Source of the DNA: Micromonospora sp. NBRC 110009 | Lineage (GTDB): Bacteria > Actinomycetota > Actinomycetes > Mycobacteriales > Micromonosporaceae | Direction: 5' to 3' | Assembly (NCBI RefSeq): GCF_030518795.1 | Contig: NZ_CP130427.1 | Span: 4,464,001-4,528,000 of the forward strand | DNA: 64,000 nucleotides | Shown: in pieces, positions 8,663 through 16,752 of the stretch | Layout of the letters: the number at the start of each line of letters is the position of its first letter | Numbering within the stretch: the first letter of the stretch is position 1 | The notes under the pieces: model-generated | Database searches by the model: none | Seen by the model: the letters and a program-made list of their open reading frames with translations, nothing else | Told to the model about the DNA's origin: nothing | Made by a program: the position numbers and the translations under genes

Positions 8663-8772
8663 CCGGCGGATGTTACCGGCGGTCGGTCGGCCCCCACCGG
8701 CCGTTGTGGATCGTGGCTACCCGGAAGGGCGGGACGGGAATCCGCGGACTGGACCGGGTGCCGCCGCTGATC

Positions 8773-9348
8773 TCACGGATCCGTGGGGAATGCGTGCACG
8801 AAGGCGAGAACCGGGTGCCGTTCCAACCCGTCTTCGGGGAGTTGGCGACGCCGCCAGCCGAGGAGGAGATCGTCGATCTGTTGCCCGAGTTCGGCGAGTT
8901 CGTCCGGGGTCAGCCGGAGCCAGACGTGGCCTGCGTAGGCGACGTCGTCCCATGGTTGCTCTGCGGTCTCCAGGAACTCTCGCGCGTGCTCGTACTGTCG
9001 CTGGAGCAGGGCGCCCTCGGCGGACGTCGCGGCGGCCTGAGCGGTCGGCTGGTCGCGGAACTGGCCGATCGTCCAGCGCATTCCGCGCGTGACGAGCTTC
9101 CATCGGCGCTCTCGGCGGTCCGTGGCGGCGGCTGGCGCGGGAGCGACCAGCCCTGCCTCGACGAGCACTTTGAGGTGGTGCGAAACGCTGCCGGTGGCCA
9201 GATCCATCGCCCGCGCCAGCGCCGTGGTTGTCGACGGCCCGTGCACGGCCAGGGCGTCCATCAGCCGCGCCCGGTCCGGGTGGGCGAGAGCGGTCAGGGC
9301 GCGCACATCGTCGATTTGCCGGACATCCCCCGGTTCACCATCACGCAT
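8773..9348 (-). CDS. ArsR-like winged helix-turn-helix transcriptional regulator
   Basis: A 191-residue regulator. Residues about 10-90 form the winged helix (VRALTALAHPDRARLMDALA, then LARAMDLATGSVSHHLKVLV as recognition region); the C-terminal 100 residues resemble those of ArsR/HTH_20 proteins with an added helical domain. No metal-binding cysteine motif is visible. The start is ATG 9348, with TATAGT 6 nt upstream giving a leaderless transcript. A perfect 16-bp palindrome lies between the -10 and the expected -35 and also covers the -35 of the divergent aldo/keto reductase gene, so the protein probably represses both. The stop codon overlaps a 12-bp palindrome at 8774-8785. Confidence 0.8.
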   Translation of the reverse strand: MRDGEPGDVRQIDDVRALTALAHPDRARLMDALAVHGPSTTTALARAMDLATGSVSHHLKVLVEAGLVAPAPAAATDRRERRWKLVTRGMRWTIGQFRDQPTAQAAATSAEGALLQRQYEHAREFLETAEQPWDDVAYAGHVWLRLTPDELAELGQQIDDLLLGWRRRQLPEDGLERHPVLAFVHAFPTDP

Positions 9349-9354
9349 GGGTCG

Positions 9355-9398
9355 ACTATACAACCAGATTTGCGCAAATCTGCTTGCGGACTTAAGGT
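9355..9398. promoter_or_regulatory. divergent promoters around the palindrome AGATTTGCGCAAATCT
   Basis: The perfect palindrome AGATTTGCGCAAATCT occupies 9366-9381. Leftward, TATAGT (9355-9360, minus strand) lies 6 nt before the regulator start. Rightward, TTGCGC (9370-9375, inside the palindrome) and TAAGGT (9393-9398) are 17 bp apart and would drive the aldo/keto reductase gene. One bound dimer could block both promoters. The regulator identity is inferred from proximity. Confidence 0.6.
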
Positions 9399-9508
9399 CG
9401 CGGCGACAGAGTTGGCTGCCGGACCCGGCTGTATGGGAGCCCTGGCGGCGGCGACCTTCCCGCACCGCCACCCCGGCGCTCGCGGCCCCTCGAAAGGACC
9501 ACTCCCGC

Positions 9509-10549
9509 ATGACAATGAGCTACGCGCCGCTCGGGCGCACCGGAATGACCGTGTCCCGCTTCACGCTCGGGGCGATGATGTTCGGCTCCGCCGGCAACCC
9601 GGACCACGACGACTGCATCCGGATCATCCACACCGCCCTCGATCGGGGTGTCAACTTCATCGACACCGCCGACATGTACTCAACCGGCGAGTCCGAGTCG
9701 ATCGTCGGCAAGGCCCTCCGTGGCCGCCGCGACCAAGTCATCCTCGCGACGAAGGGACACTTCGCCCTCGAGGAGGGCCTGAACAAGGGCGGCAACTCGC
9801 GACGCCATCTGCTCCACGCCGTCGACGCCAGCCTGACTCGGCTCGGCACCGACCACCTCGACCTCTATCAGGTGCACCGCCCCGATTGGGACACCGACCT
9901 CGAGGAGACCCTCGGCGTCCTCACCGACCTCGTCCAGGCGGGCAAGATCAGGACGTTCGGCTGCTCCACGTTCCCCGCGCACGAGATCGTCGAGTCCCAC
10001 CGGGTCGCCGACGCCCGCGGCCTGATGCGGTTTCGCACCGAACAGCCGCCCTACAGTCTGCTGGCCCGCGGCATCGAACGCGACGTGCTCCCGGTCGCCG
10101 AGAAGTGGGGCATGGGCGTGCTCACCTGGAGCCCGCTCGGCTTCGGCTTTCTCACCGGCCGCTACCGCCGCGGCCTCGAGACCGGAGCCGAGGGGAGGGC
10201 CGCCCTTCGGCCCGCCTGGTTCGATCCCGCCGATCCGGTCGTCGCGCGCAAGCTCGACGTCGTCGAGCAGCTCGTGGAGGTGGCCGACCACCTCGGCGTT
10301 CCGCTGCCTGCGCTGGCGACGGCATTTCCGCTCGCGCACCGTGCCGTCACCTCGGTCATCATTGGACCCCGCACGCTCGAACAACTCGAATCCACGCTCG
10401 AACACGCCGACCTCGTCCTCGACGATGACGTGCTGGACCGGCTCGATGCGATCGTCCCGCCCGGCACCGACGTGTACGACCCGAACGGCGCCGCCAACCC
10501 GCCCTGGATCGCGGATGCGAGGCAGCGACGGCGAGTCGTACGACGCTAG
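9509..10549 (+). CDS. aldo/keto reductase
   Basis: A 346-residue NAD(P)H-dependent oxidoreductase of the AKR superfamily that reduces aldehydes or ketones in the cytoplasm. The TIM-barrel signature and tetrad residues are visible: FIDTADMY (Asp, Tyr), VILATKGHF (Lys) and LYQVHRPDW (His). The C-terminal cofactor segment HRAVTSVIIGPRTLEQLEST is also present. The start is ATG 9509 with an AAAGGA ribosome site; a second ATG lies two codons later. Its promoter overlaps the palindrome between it and the divergent regulator. A MITE has inserted exactly at its TAG stop; because the target sequence is duplicated, the stop codon is retained. The natural substrate is unknown. Confidence 0.9.
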   Translation: MTMSYAPLGRTGMTVSRFTLGAMMFGSAGNPDHDDCIRIIHTALDRGVNFIDTADMYSTGESESIVGKALRGRRDQVILATKGHFALEEGLNKGGNSRRHLLHAVDASLTRLGTDHLDLYQVHRPDWDTDLEETLGVLTDLVQAGKIRTFGCSTFPAHEIVESHRVADARGLMRFRTEQPPYSLLARGIERDVLPVAEKWGMGVLTWSPLGFGFLTGRYRRGLETGAEGRAALRPAWFDPADPVVARKLDVVEQLVEVADHLGVPLPALATAFPLAHRAVTSVIIGPRTLEQLESTLEHADLVLDDDVLDRLDAIVPPGTDVYDPNGAANPPWIADARQRRRVVRR

Positions 10550-10741
10550 TGCGGTGTCCACTAACGTTCACCGGGTTTCCGGTGCGGTGTTGTGGATCCT
10601 CGCCGTGTGGCGAGCGACTCCCCACCGGTCGGTGGGGCGGACCTCCGCGGGCCAACCGACGACGAGCCACAACCCGACCCAACACCACCCGTACGACAGA
10701 ATCTCCGGCCACCAACCCGGCGAACGTTAGTGGACACCGCA
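10550..10741. mobile_element. 192-bp MITE with 28-bp terminal inverted repeats
   Basis: The ends are inverted repeats: the left begins TGCGGTGTCCACTAACGTTC and continues to 10577, and the right (10714-10741) is its reverse complement with a single mismatch in 28. The element is flanked by CTAG on both sides (10546-10549 and 10742-10745), a 4-bp target duplication; a TA duplication is an alternative reading. It contains no transposase and carries an internal CCCCACC/GGTGGGG hairpin (10620-10637). YTAR targets suggest mobilisation by an IS5-type transposase encoded elsewhere. It sits in the stop codon of the aldo/keto reductase gene. Confidence 0.85.
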
Positions 10742-10853
10742 CTAGCTGGCCGGTCCGCCGACCGCCGCGCGCTACCTCCGCGGCGGCGGCGGACGGGCCC
10801 AGCGGCTGGGCGGTTGACGCCGTGTCAGGCCTGGCCGGTCGCTGCGCTACACA

Positions 10854-10873
10854 GTGACAGTTGTCCCTGTCAC
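10854..10873. promoter_or_regulatory. inverted repeat GTGACAG-N6-CTGTCAC upstream of the aminotransferase operon
   Basis: Perfect 7-bp half sites separated by TTGTCC, centred about 58 bp before the aminotransferase start. The rest of 10746-10921 shows no canonical promoter, although TACACA (10848-10853) abuts the repeat and could be a -10. The dyad is a candidate operator; the binding protein is unknown. Confidence 0.4.
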
Positions 10874-10921
10874 CGCCCGGTGAGAGCGTGCGAGGACCAA
10901 CCGCCGCTGAAGGGTGCGACG

Positions 10922-12229
10922 ATGACCTCCGACGACCTGCTGGCCCGGCACCGGGCCGTGCTCCCGTCCTGGATGCCGCTCTACTACGCCGAACCGATCG
11001 AGCTGGTCGCCGGCTCCGGCCGCCGGGTGACCGACGCCCAGGGCCGCAGCTACCTGGACTTCTTCGGCGGCGTGCTGACCAACATGATCGGCTACGACAT
11101 CCCGGAGATCCGCGAGGCGGTCGAGCGGCAGCTCCGCACCGGCATCGTGCACAGCTCCACCCTCTACCTGATTCGGCAGCAGGTCGAGCTGGCCGAGAAG
11201 GTGGCCCGGGTCTCCGGCATCCCCGACGCCCGGGTCTTCTTCACCAACTCCGGCACCGAGGCCAACGAGGCGGCGCTGCTGGTCGCCACCAACCACCGCC
11301 GTTCGCACCAGATCCTCGCCGTGCGCAACAGCTACCACGGCCGGACGTACGCGGCGATGGGCGTGACCGGCAACCGCGGCTGGTCGGCCAGCGCGCTCAA
11401 CCCCCTGCAGGTGGCCTGGCTGCACTCCGGTGAGCGGCTGCGCGGCCTGCTGGCCCGCCTCGACGAGGCCGACCGGGTCGATGCGGCGGTCGAGGACCTG
11501 CGCGAGGTGCTCGCGACCCAGACCTCCGGCGACGTGGCCTGCCTGATCGCCGAGCCGGTCCAGGGCGTCGGCGGCTTCGTGCACGGCCCGGACGGGCTCT
11601 TCGCGGCCTGGAAGAAGGTGCTGGACGAGCACGGCATCCTGCTGATCAGCGACGAGGTGCAGACCGGTTGGGGCCGCACCGGCGAGCACTTCTGGGGCTA
11701 CCAGGCGCACGGCGTCACCCCGGACCTGCTCACCTTCGCCAAGGGCATCGGCAACGGGTTCGCCCTGGCCGGCGTGGTCGGCCGGGCGGAAGTGCTGGAG
11801 GCGGTGCCGGCGATCAGCTTCTCCACCTTCGGCGGCAACCCGGTCTCCACCGCTGCGGGCAACGCGGTCCTCGACTACCTGCTCGACCACGACCTGCAGG
11901 CCAACGCCGAGCGGGTCGGCGCGATCCTCGCCGACGGCCTGCGGGCGGCGACGGCCGACCTCGACCGCGTCGCCGAGGTCCGCGGCAAGGGCCTGATGCT
12001 CGGCGTCGAGTTCGTCCACCCGGGCACCACCGAACCGGACCCGGCTCTCACCACCCGGGTGTTCGAGGCGTGCCGGGCGGGCGGCCTGCTGGTCGGCAAG
12101 GGCGGCCTCTACGGCAACGTGATCCGGATGGGGCCGCCGCTGACGCTGACCGAGGAGGAGGCCCGGGAGGGCCTGGCCATCCTGGTCGACGCCATCCGTT
12201 CCGCCGTCGCCGCGGAGGTGGCGGCATGA
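10922..12229 (+). CDS. class III PLP-dependent aminotransferase
   Basis: A 435-residue omega-aminotransferase of the fold-type I, class III family. Seen: FTNSGTEANEAALL (phosphate cup), RNSYHGRTYAAMG, the ISDEVQTGWGRTG cofactor aspartate region, and the PLP lysine in TFAKGIGNG near residue 274. It is translationally coupled (ATGA overlap) to a CoA-acylating methylmalonate-semialdehyde dehydrogenase. This pairing is typical of beta-alanine or 3-aminoisobutyrate breakdown: the amine is converted to malonate or methylmalonate semialdehyde, which the dehydrogenase turns into acetyl- or propionyl-CoA. GABA aminotransferase activity is an alternative. Start ATG 10922 follows AAGGG. A MITE lies upstream. 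Confidence 0.85.
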   Translation: MTSDDLLARHRAVLPSWMPLYYAEPIELVAGSGRRVTDAQGRSYLDFFGGVLTNMIGYDIPEIREAVERQLRTGIVHSSTLYLIRQQVELAEKVARVSGIPDARVFFTNSGTEANEAALLVATNHRRSHQILAVRNSYHGRTYAAMGVTGNRGWSASALNPLQVAWLHSGERLRGLLARLDEADRVDAAVEDLREVLATQTSGDVACLIAEPVQGVGGFVHGPDGLFAAWKKVLDEHGILLISDEVQTGWGRTGEHFWGYQAHGVTPDLLTFAKGIGNGFALAGVVGRAEVLEAVPAISFSTFGGNPVSTAAGNAVLDYLLDHDLQANAERVGAILADGLRAATADLDRVAEVRGKGLMLGVEFVHPGTTEPDPALTTRVFEACRAGGLLVGKGGLYGNVIRMGPPLTLTEEEAREGLAILVDAIRSAVAAEVAA

Positions 12230-13716
12230 ACCAGATCGGGCACTTCGTCGACGGCAAGCGGGTCAGCGGGGACTCCGAGCGACGCGGCGACGTCTTCGAC
12301 CCGGCCACCGGCCGGCGTACCGGGGAGGTGGCGCTGGCCTCCGCCGCGGACGTGGCGGGCGCGGTCGAGGCCGCCGAGCGGGCCGCGCGGACCTGGCGGG
12401 ACGCCTCCCTGGCGAAGCGGACGGCGGTGCTGTTCGCCTTCCGCGAGCTGGTCCACGCCCGGCGCGACCGGCTCGCCGCGGTGATCACCGCCGAGCACGG
12501 CAAGGTCCTCGCGGACGCCGCCGGCGAGGTGCAGCGCGGCCTGGAGGTCATCGAGTACGCCTGCGGCATCCCCTCGGCGCTGCGCGGTGGCTTCAGCGAG
12601 AACGTCTCCACCGAGGTCGACTCGTACAGCCTGCGGCAGCCGCTGGGCGTGGTCGCGGTGATCTCGCCGTTCAACTTCCCGGTGATGGTCCCGCTCTGGT
12701 TCGTCCCGGTCGCCGTGGCCTGCGGCAACGCGGTGGTGCTCAAGCCGAGCGAGAAGGACCCGAGCGCGGCGCTGCTGCTCGCCGAGTGGTTCGCCGAGGC
12801 GGGCCTGCCGGACGGCGTGCTCAACGTGGTCAACGGCGACAAGGAGGCGGTCGACGCCCTGCTCGACCACCCGGGCGTGCAGGCGGTGTCGTTCGTCGGC
12901 TCCACCCCGGTCGCCCGGTACGTGCACCAGCGCGGCTCGCTGGCCGGCAAGCGGGTGCAGGCGCTCGGCGGGGCGAAGAACCACATGGTGGTGCTGCCCG
13001 ACGCCGACCTGGACCTGGCGGCCGACGCGGCGGTCAACGCCGGCTTCGGCTCGGCGGGGGAGCGGTGCATGGCCATCTCCGCGCTGGTCGCGGTGGAACC
13101 GGTCGCGGACGCCCTGGTCGCGAAGATCGCCGAGCGGATGAGCCGGCTGCGCACCGGCGACGGCCGGCGCGGCTGCGACATGGGCCCGCTGGTCACCGCG
13201 GCGCACGCCGAGCGGGTCCGGTCCTACGTGGAGTCGGGGATCGCGGCCGGCGCGGTGCCGGTGGTGGACGGGCGGGCGGTCACCCCGGACGGGGACGCGG
13301 GCGGGTTCTGGCTCGGCCCGACCCTCTTCGACCACGTCACCCCGGAGATGTCGATCTACACCGATGAGATCTTCGGCCCGGTGCTCAGCGTCGTCCGGGT
13401 CGACTCGTACGACGAGGCGGTCGACCTGGTGAACGCCAACCCGTACGGCAACGGCACGGCGATCTTCACCAACGACGGCGGGGCCGCGCGGCGCTACCAG
13501 CACGAGGTGCAGGTGGGCATGGTCGGGATCAACGTGCCGATCCCGGTGCCGATGGCCTACTACTCCTTCGGCGGCTGGAAGGCCTCGCTCTTCGGCGACC
13601 TGCACGCCCACGGCGCCGACGGGGTCGCCTTCTTCACCCGGAGCAAGGTGGTCACGAGCCGCTGGCTGGATCCGCGCCACGGCGGGGTGAACCTCGGCTT
13701 CCCCACCCAGACCTGA
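12226..13716 (+). CDS. mmsA: CoA-acylating methylmalonate-semialdehyde dehydrogenase
   Basis: A 496-residue aldehyde dehydrogenase superfamily enzyme that oxidises malonate or methylmalonate semialdehyde with NAD+ and CoA to acetyl- or propionyl-CoA plus CO2. Diagnostic segments: SPFNFPVMVPLWFVPVAVAC, FVGSTPVARYVHQRGSLAGK, ALGGAKNHMVVLPDAD and the catalytic cysteine in GSAGERCMAIS near residue 281. The GAKNH motif and the absence of the usual general-base glutamate motif (ELGGK) match MmsA rather than ordinary aldehyde dehydrogenases. ATG 12226 overlaps the aminotransferase stop, so the two are translated together. Its 3' end overlaps the convergent acyltransferase gene by 65 nt. Confidence 0.9.
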   Translation: MNQIGHFVDGKRVSGDSERRGDVFDPATGRRTGEVALASAADVAGAVEAAERAARTWRDASLAKRTAVLFAFRELVHARRDRLAAVITAEHGKVLADAAGEVQRGLEVIEYACGIPSALRGGFSENVSTEVDSYSLRQPLGVVAVISPFNFPVMVPLWFVPVAVACGNAVVLKPSEKDPSAALLLAEWFAEAGLPDGVLNVVNGDKEAVDALLDHPGVQAVSFVGSTPVARYVHQRGSLAGKRVQALGGAKNHMVVLPDADLDLAADAAVNAGFGSAGERCMAISALVAVEPVADALVAKIAERMSRLRTGDGRRGCDMGPLVTAAHAERVRSYVESGIAAGAVPVVDGRAVTPDGDAGGFWLGPTLFDHVTPEMSIYTDEIFGPVLSVVRVDSYDEAVDLVNANPYGNGTAIFTNDGGAARRYQHEVQVGMVGINVPIPVPMAYYSFGGWKASLFGDLHAHGADGVAFFTRSKVVTSRWLDPRHGGVNLGFPTQT

Positions 13717-15061
13717 GCCACCGCAGCACCCCCGCCCCGGCCAGGTACGCCACCAGCGCCGGGGCGGGCAGCCCCAGCGGCTCGGGCGCGGCCTTGCGGG
13801 TGAGGCTGTTCAGCAGCAGCCCGGCGACGATGCCCGCGTACCCGGCCGCCGCCAGCGCGGTCCGGACGCGGCCCCGGCCCGGGGCGCCCGCCGGCCCGCG
13901 CCGCGCGTCGGCCGGCGGGGCGGACCGGCGGCTGCGGGCCTCGATCGGGCCGAAGACGGCGACCAGGGCGGCGAGGACGACGGCGAGGGCGAGCAGCCAG
14001 GGGACCCGCCAGCCCCACCAGGCGGCCGAGCCGACCCGGGGGGTGGGCAGCGCGCCGAGCGCGTCCAGCAGGCCGACCAGCAGCACCGCCGCGGTCAGGT
14101 GCCAGAGGAAGATGGTGAGCACCACGGCGTTCACGGCGATCACCGCCTCCCAGGGGCGGCGCCGGCGCAGCCAGCGCTCGGCGGGCCCGCGCAGCAGCAG
14201 GATCAGCCCGAGCTGCGCGGTGGCCGCGGCCAGCAGGGCCAGGCTCGGCGGCGCGGCGTTGTCCAGCCGCTCACCGGGCACGTTGAGCAGCACCACCGGG
14301 TACGGCCCCACCACCGTCAGCAGCACCAGCGCGACCAGCCCGACGGCCAGCAGCGTGGCCCCGGCCCGCCGGGACAGCGGCAGCCGCCGTCGGCGCGGGT
14401 TCTCCGGGGACCGGGCGTCGTACCAGGCGAAGCCGAGCTGATGCACGGCCAGCCAGCCGAACAGGTAGTTGCCGGTGGCGAGCCCGGCCGGTCCGAGCAG
14501 CCGGCCCAGGTCGCCGAGCGCGACGAGACCGACCAGCACCGCCGGCACGGCCAGCCCGAACCGCCGGTGCAGCGCGTACATCGGGGGGGTCAGGGGCACC
14601 ACGACCAGGTACGCCACCAGGAACCAGAGCGGGATCGTGGCGAACCAGACCACCGTGCGGACCTGCACCGGGTCGGCGTCGCGGAGGCTGGCGACCGCCG
14701 CACCGACCGCCAGCACCACCAGCAGCGCGGTGGTGGGGCGGACCAGCCGGGCGCTGCGGTCGATCAGCCACCCGGTGGCGTCGCCGCCGCGGAGCCGCCG
14801 GGCGGTCAGCGAGGCGGCGTTGGCGTAGCCGCCGACCAGGAAGAACACCGGCATTACCTGGGCCACCCAGGTCAGCGGCCAGGCCCAGGGGAGGTCGCCC
14901 AGGGCGGAGTGGCCGGTGGGGCGGCCCGCCCGGTCGTAACCGATGACGGTGACTCCCCAGTGGCCGAGCACGACCATGGTGATGGCGAGCGCCCGGAGCA
15001 GGTCGACGTAGCGTTCCCGCCCGGCCGGCGTGCGCTCCGCGAGCTGCCGCAGGCGACGCAT
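13652..15061 (-). CDS. acyltransferase-3 family integral membrane protein
   Basis: A 469-residue polytopic membrane protein with about 10-11 hydrophobic segments. The N-terminus YVDLLRALAITMVVLGHWGV carries the conserved Arg and His of acyltransferase-3 (OafA/YrhL-like) proteins, followed by VMPVFFLVGGYANA. Such proteins move acyl groups (often acetyl or succinyl) onto extracellular polysaccharides, lipids or peptidoglycan; the substrate here is unknown. The last about 20 codons are antisense to the end of mmsA. The start ATG 15061 lies in the divergent region shared with the NgcEFG operon, 208 bp from the binding-protein start. Confidence 0.8.
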   Translation of the reverse strand: MRRLRQLAERTPAGRERYVDLLRALAITMVVLGHWGVTVIGYDRAGRPTGHSALGDLPWAWPLTWVAQVMPVFFLVGGYANAASLTARRLRGGDATGWLIDRSARLVRPTTALLVVLAVGAAVASLRDADPVQVRTVVWFATIPLWFLVAYLVVVPLTPPMYALHRRFGLAVPAVLVGLVALGDLGRLLGPAGLATGNYLFGWLAVHQLGFAWYDARSPENPRRRRLPLSRRAGATLLAVGLVALVLLTVVGPYPVVLLNVPGERLDNAAPPSLALLAAATAQLGLILLLRGPAERWLRRRRPWEAVIAVNAVVLTIFLWHLTAAVLLVGLLDALGALPTPRVGSAAWWGWRVPWLLALAVVLAALVAVFGPIEARSRRSAPPADARRGPAGAPGRGRVRTALAAAGYAGIVAGLLLNSLTRKAAPEPLGLPAPALVAYLAGAGVLRWLRSGWGSRGSPRRGADPASGS

Positions 15062-15120
15062 GCGCCCAGGCTATGCCAGCTCGCGACGGCCGGTGGTGAT
15101 AACGGTTCGGTTGTCGGGTC

Positions 15121-15173
15121 TTGTGGTCCGCGTCGCACTGTCGTAGAAATTCTTCATCAACTTCAAATGAAGT
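15121..15173 (+). promoter_or_regulatory. promoter and dyad operator of the first NgcEFG-type operon
   Basis: TTGTGG (15121-15126) and TAGAAA (15144-15149) are 17 bp apart. Just downstream lies the perfect dyad ACTTCA-AA-TGAAGT (15160-15173), flanked by further CTTC/GAAG repeats (15152-15178). A repressor bound there would block clearance from the promoter. The site does not look like a classical DasR box, so another sugar-responsive repressor is more likely. Confidence 0.5.
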
Positions 15174-15269
15174 GAAGACGAGCAACAGCAGACACTTCCG
15201 AGCCTCGACGCCGCGGCCGCCGTTCCCCCATCTTCGGCGGGCCGTCCGTACCCGAACCGAGGAGAAGCG

Positions 15270-16685
15270 ATGAACAGGCGTGACATCCTGCGGCGCACCG
15301 CCGCCGCCGGCCTGCTGGCCACCCCCGCCGCCGGGCTGCTGGCCGGCTGCGCCACGTCCGGCGGCGACGACAAGAGCGACGCCGGCACCTACAAGGGCAC
15401 CAAGAGCGAGCAGAACCCGCTCGGCGTCAAGGAGGACGCCCCGCTCGAGGTGGTGATCTTCAACGGCGGCTTCGGCGAGGAGTACGCCAAGGCCCACGAG
15501 GCCATGTACAAGGAGAAGTACCCCAAGGCCGAGATCAGGCACTCGGCCACCCAGGAGATCAACAAGACCCTCCAGCCGCGCTTCGTCGACGGCACCCCGC
15601 CGGACGTGGTGAACAACTCCGGTGCCGGGCAGATCGACTTCAACGGTCTGGTCAGCCAGAACGCCATCGCCGACCTGGGCGACCTGCTCGATGCCCCGAG
15701 CCTCGACCAGCCCGGCAAGAAGGTGCGGGACACGCTGCTGCCCGGCGCCGTCGAGGTCGGCTCGTACGACGGCAAGTTCCTGGTCCTCAACTACACCTAC
15801 ACCGCGTACGGCATCTGGTACTCCACCAAGCTCCTCACCGAGCGGAACTGGCAGTACGCGAAGACCTGGGACGAGCACATCGCGCTCTGCAAGCAGATCA
15901 AGGCCGCCGGCATCGCCCCCTGGACGTACGCGGGCAAGCACCCCCGCTACATGAGCTGGCCGCTGATCGCCACCGCGATCAAGCTCGGCGGGCCTTCGGT
16001 GGCGATGGCGATCGACAACCTCGAGCCGAACGCCTGGAAGTCCGACGCCATGAAGGCGGCGGCCGACGCCTGGTACCAGATCGTCAAGGACAAGTACATC
16101 CTGGACGGCTCGGCGGGCCTGGACCACATCCAGTCGCAGACCGCCTGGTGCCAGGGCAAGGCCGCCTTCATCTCCTGCGGTTCGTGGCTGGAGAACGAGC
16201 AGGCCAAGGTCACCCCGGCCGGGTTCAACATGACCATCGCGCCGACGCCCAGCCTGGGCAGCGGCGACAAGCTGCCGTTCGAGGCGATCCGGGGCACCGC
16301 CGGCGAGCCGTACATGGTGCCGTCGAAGGCGAAGAACGTCGCCGGCGGTCTGGAGTACTTCCGGGTGATGCTCTCCAAGAAGGGCGCCCAGGACTTCACG
16401 AAGAAGGTCTCCAGCCTGACCGTGGTGGCCGGCACGACCGAGGGGGCCGAGCTGCCGTTCGGCCTGAGCACGGTGGTCAAGGCGCTGGAGGCGTCCGGCA
16501 GCAACGGCTTCAACTGGGTCTACAACAACTACTACCGCAAGCTCGAGAAGGAGTTGGTCGACGCCGCCTGCGGCGAGTTCTTCAGCGGCCGGAGCACCCC
16601 GGCCGAGTTCCTCGACGCGTGTCAGAAGGGTGCCGACTCGATCGCCCAGGACAGCTCGATCAAGAAGTACAAGCGGGCCGCGTAA
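15270..16685 (+). CDS. ngcE: GlcNAc/diacetylchitobiose-type ABC transporter substrate-binding lipoprotein
   Basis: A 471-residue extracellular solute-binding protein. Residues 3-27 form a twin-arginine-like signal with lipobox LLAGC (Cys27), so it should be a membrane-anchored lipoprotein. The body matches the NgcE family: EVVIFNGGFGEEYAKAHEAM, PDVVNNSGAG, TYAGKHPRYMSWPL, the conserved KAAFISCGSWLENE and C-terminal DSSIKKYKRA. It would deliver N-acetylglucosamine, chitobiose or a related amino sugar to the two permeases that follow. ATG 15270 is preceded by GAGGAGAAG. No ATPase gene is present in the operon. A second NgcE-like protein is encoded at 22.9 kb. Confidence 0.85.
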   Translation: MNRRDILRRTAAAGLLATPAAGLLAGCATSGGDDKSDAGTYKGTKSEQNPLGVKEDAPLEVVIFNGGFGEEYAKAHEAMYKEKYPKAEIRHSATQEINKTLQPRFVDGTPPDVVNNSGAGQIDFNGLVSQNAIADLGDLLDAPSLDQPGKKVRDTLLPGAVEVGSYDGKFLVLNYTYTAYGIWYSTKLLTERNWQYAKTWDEHIALCKQIKAAGIAPWTYAGKHPRYMSWPLIATAIKLGGPSVAMAIDNLEPNAWKSDAMKAAADAWYQIVKDKYILDGSAGLDHIQSQTAWCQGKAAFISCGSWLENEQAKVTPAGFNMTIAPTPSLGSGDKLPFEAIRGTAGEPYMVPSKAKNVAGGLEYFRVMLSKKGAQDFTKKVSSLTVVAGTTEGAELPFGLSTVVKALEASGSNGFNWVYNNYYRKLEKELVDAACGEFFSGRSTPAEFLDACQKGADSIAQDSSIKKYKRAA

Positions 16686-16693
16686 CGTCCGGT

Positions 16694-16724
16694 CGGTGGG
16701 GGCGGGCCGGTCCCGCCCCCACCG
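16694..16724 (+). terminator. intercistronic 13-bp hairpin between ngcE and ngcF
   Basis: CGGTGGGGGCGGG (16694-16706) and CCCGCCCCCACCG (16712-16724) form a perfect stem with a 5-nt loop, beginning 8 nt after the binding-protein stop and ending 28 nt before the permease start. There is no U tract. Such hairpins protect the upstream message or partly terminate, which explains higher levels of binding protein than permease. Confidence 0.65.
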
Positions 16725-16752
16725 GTCCGCCGCTGGGGAGTAGGTCCTTCTC

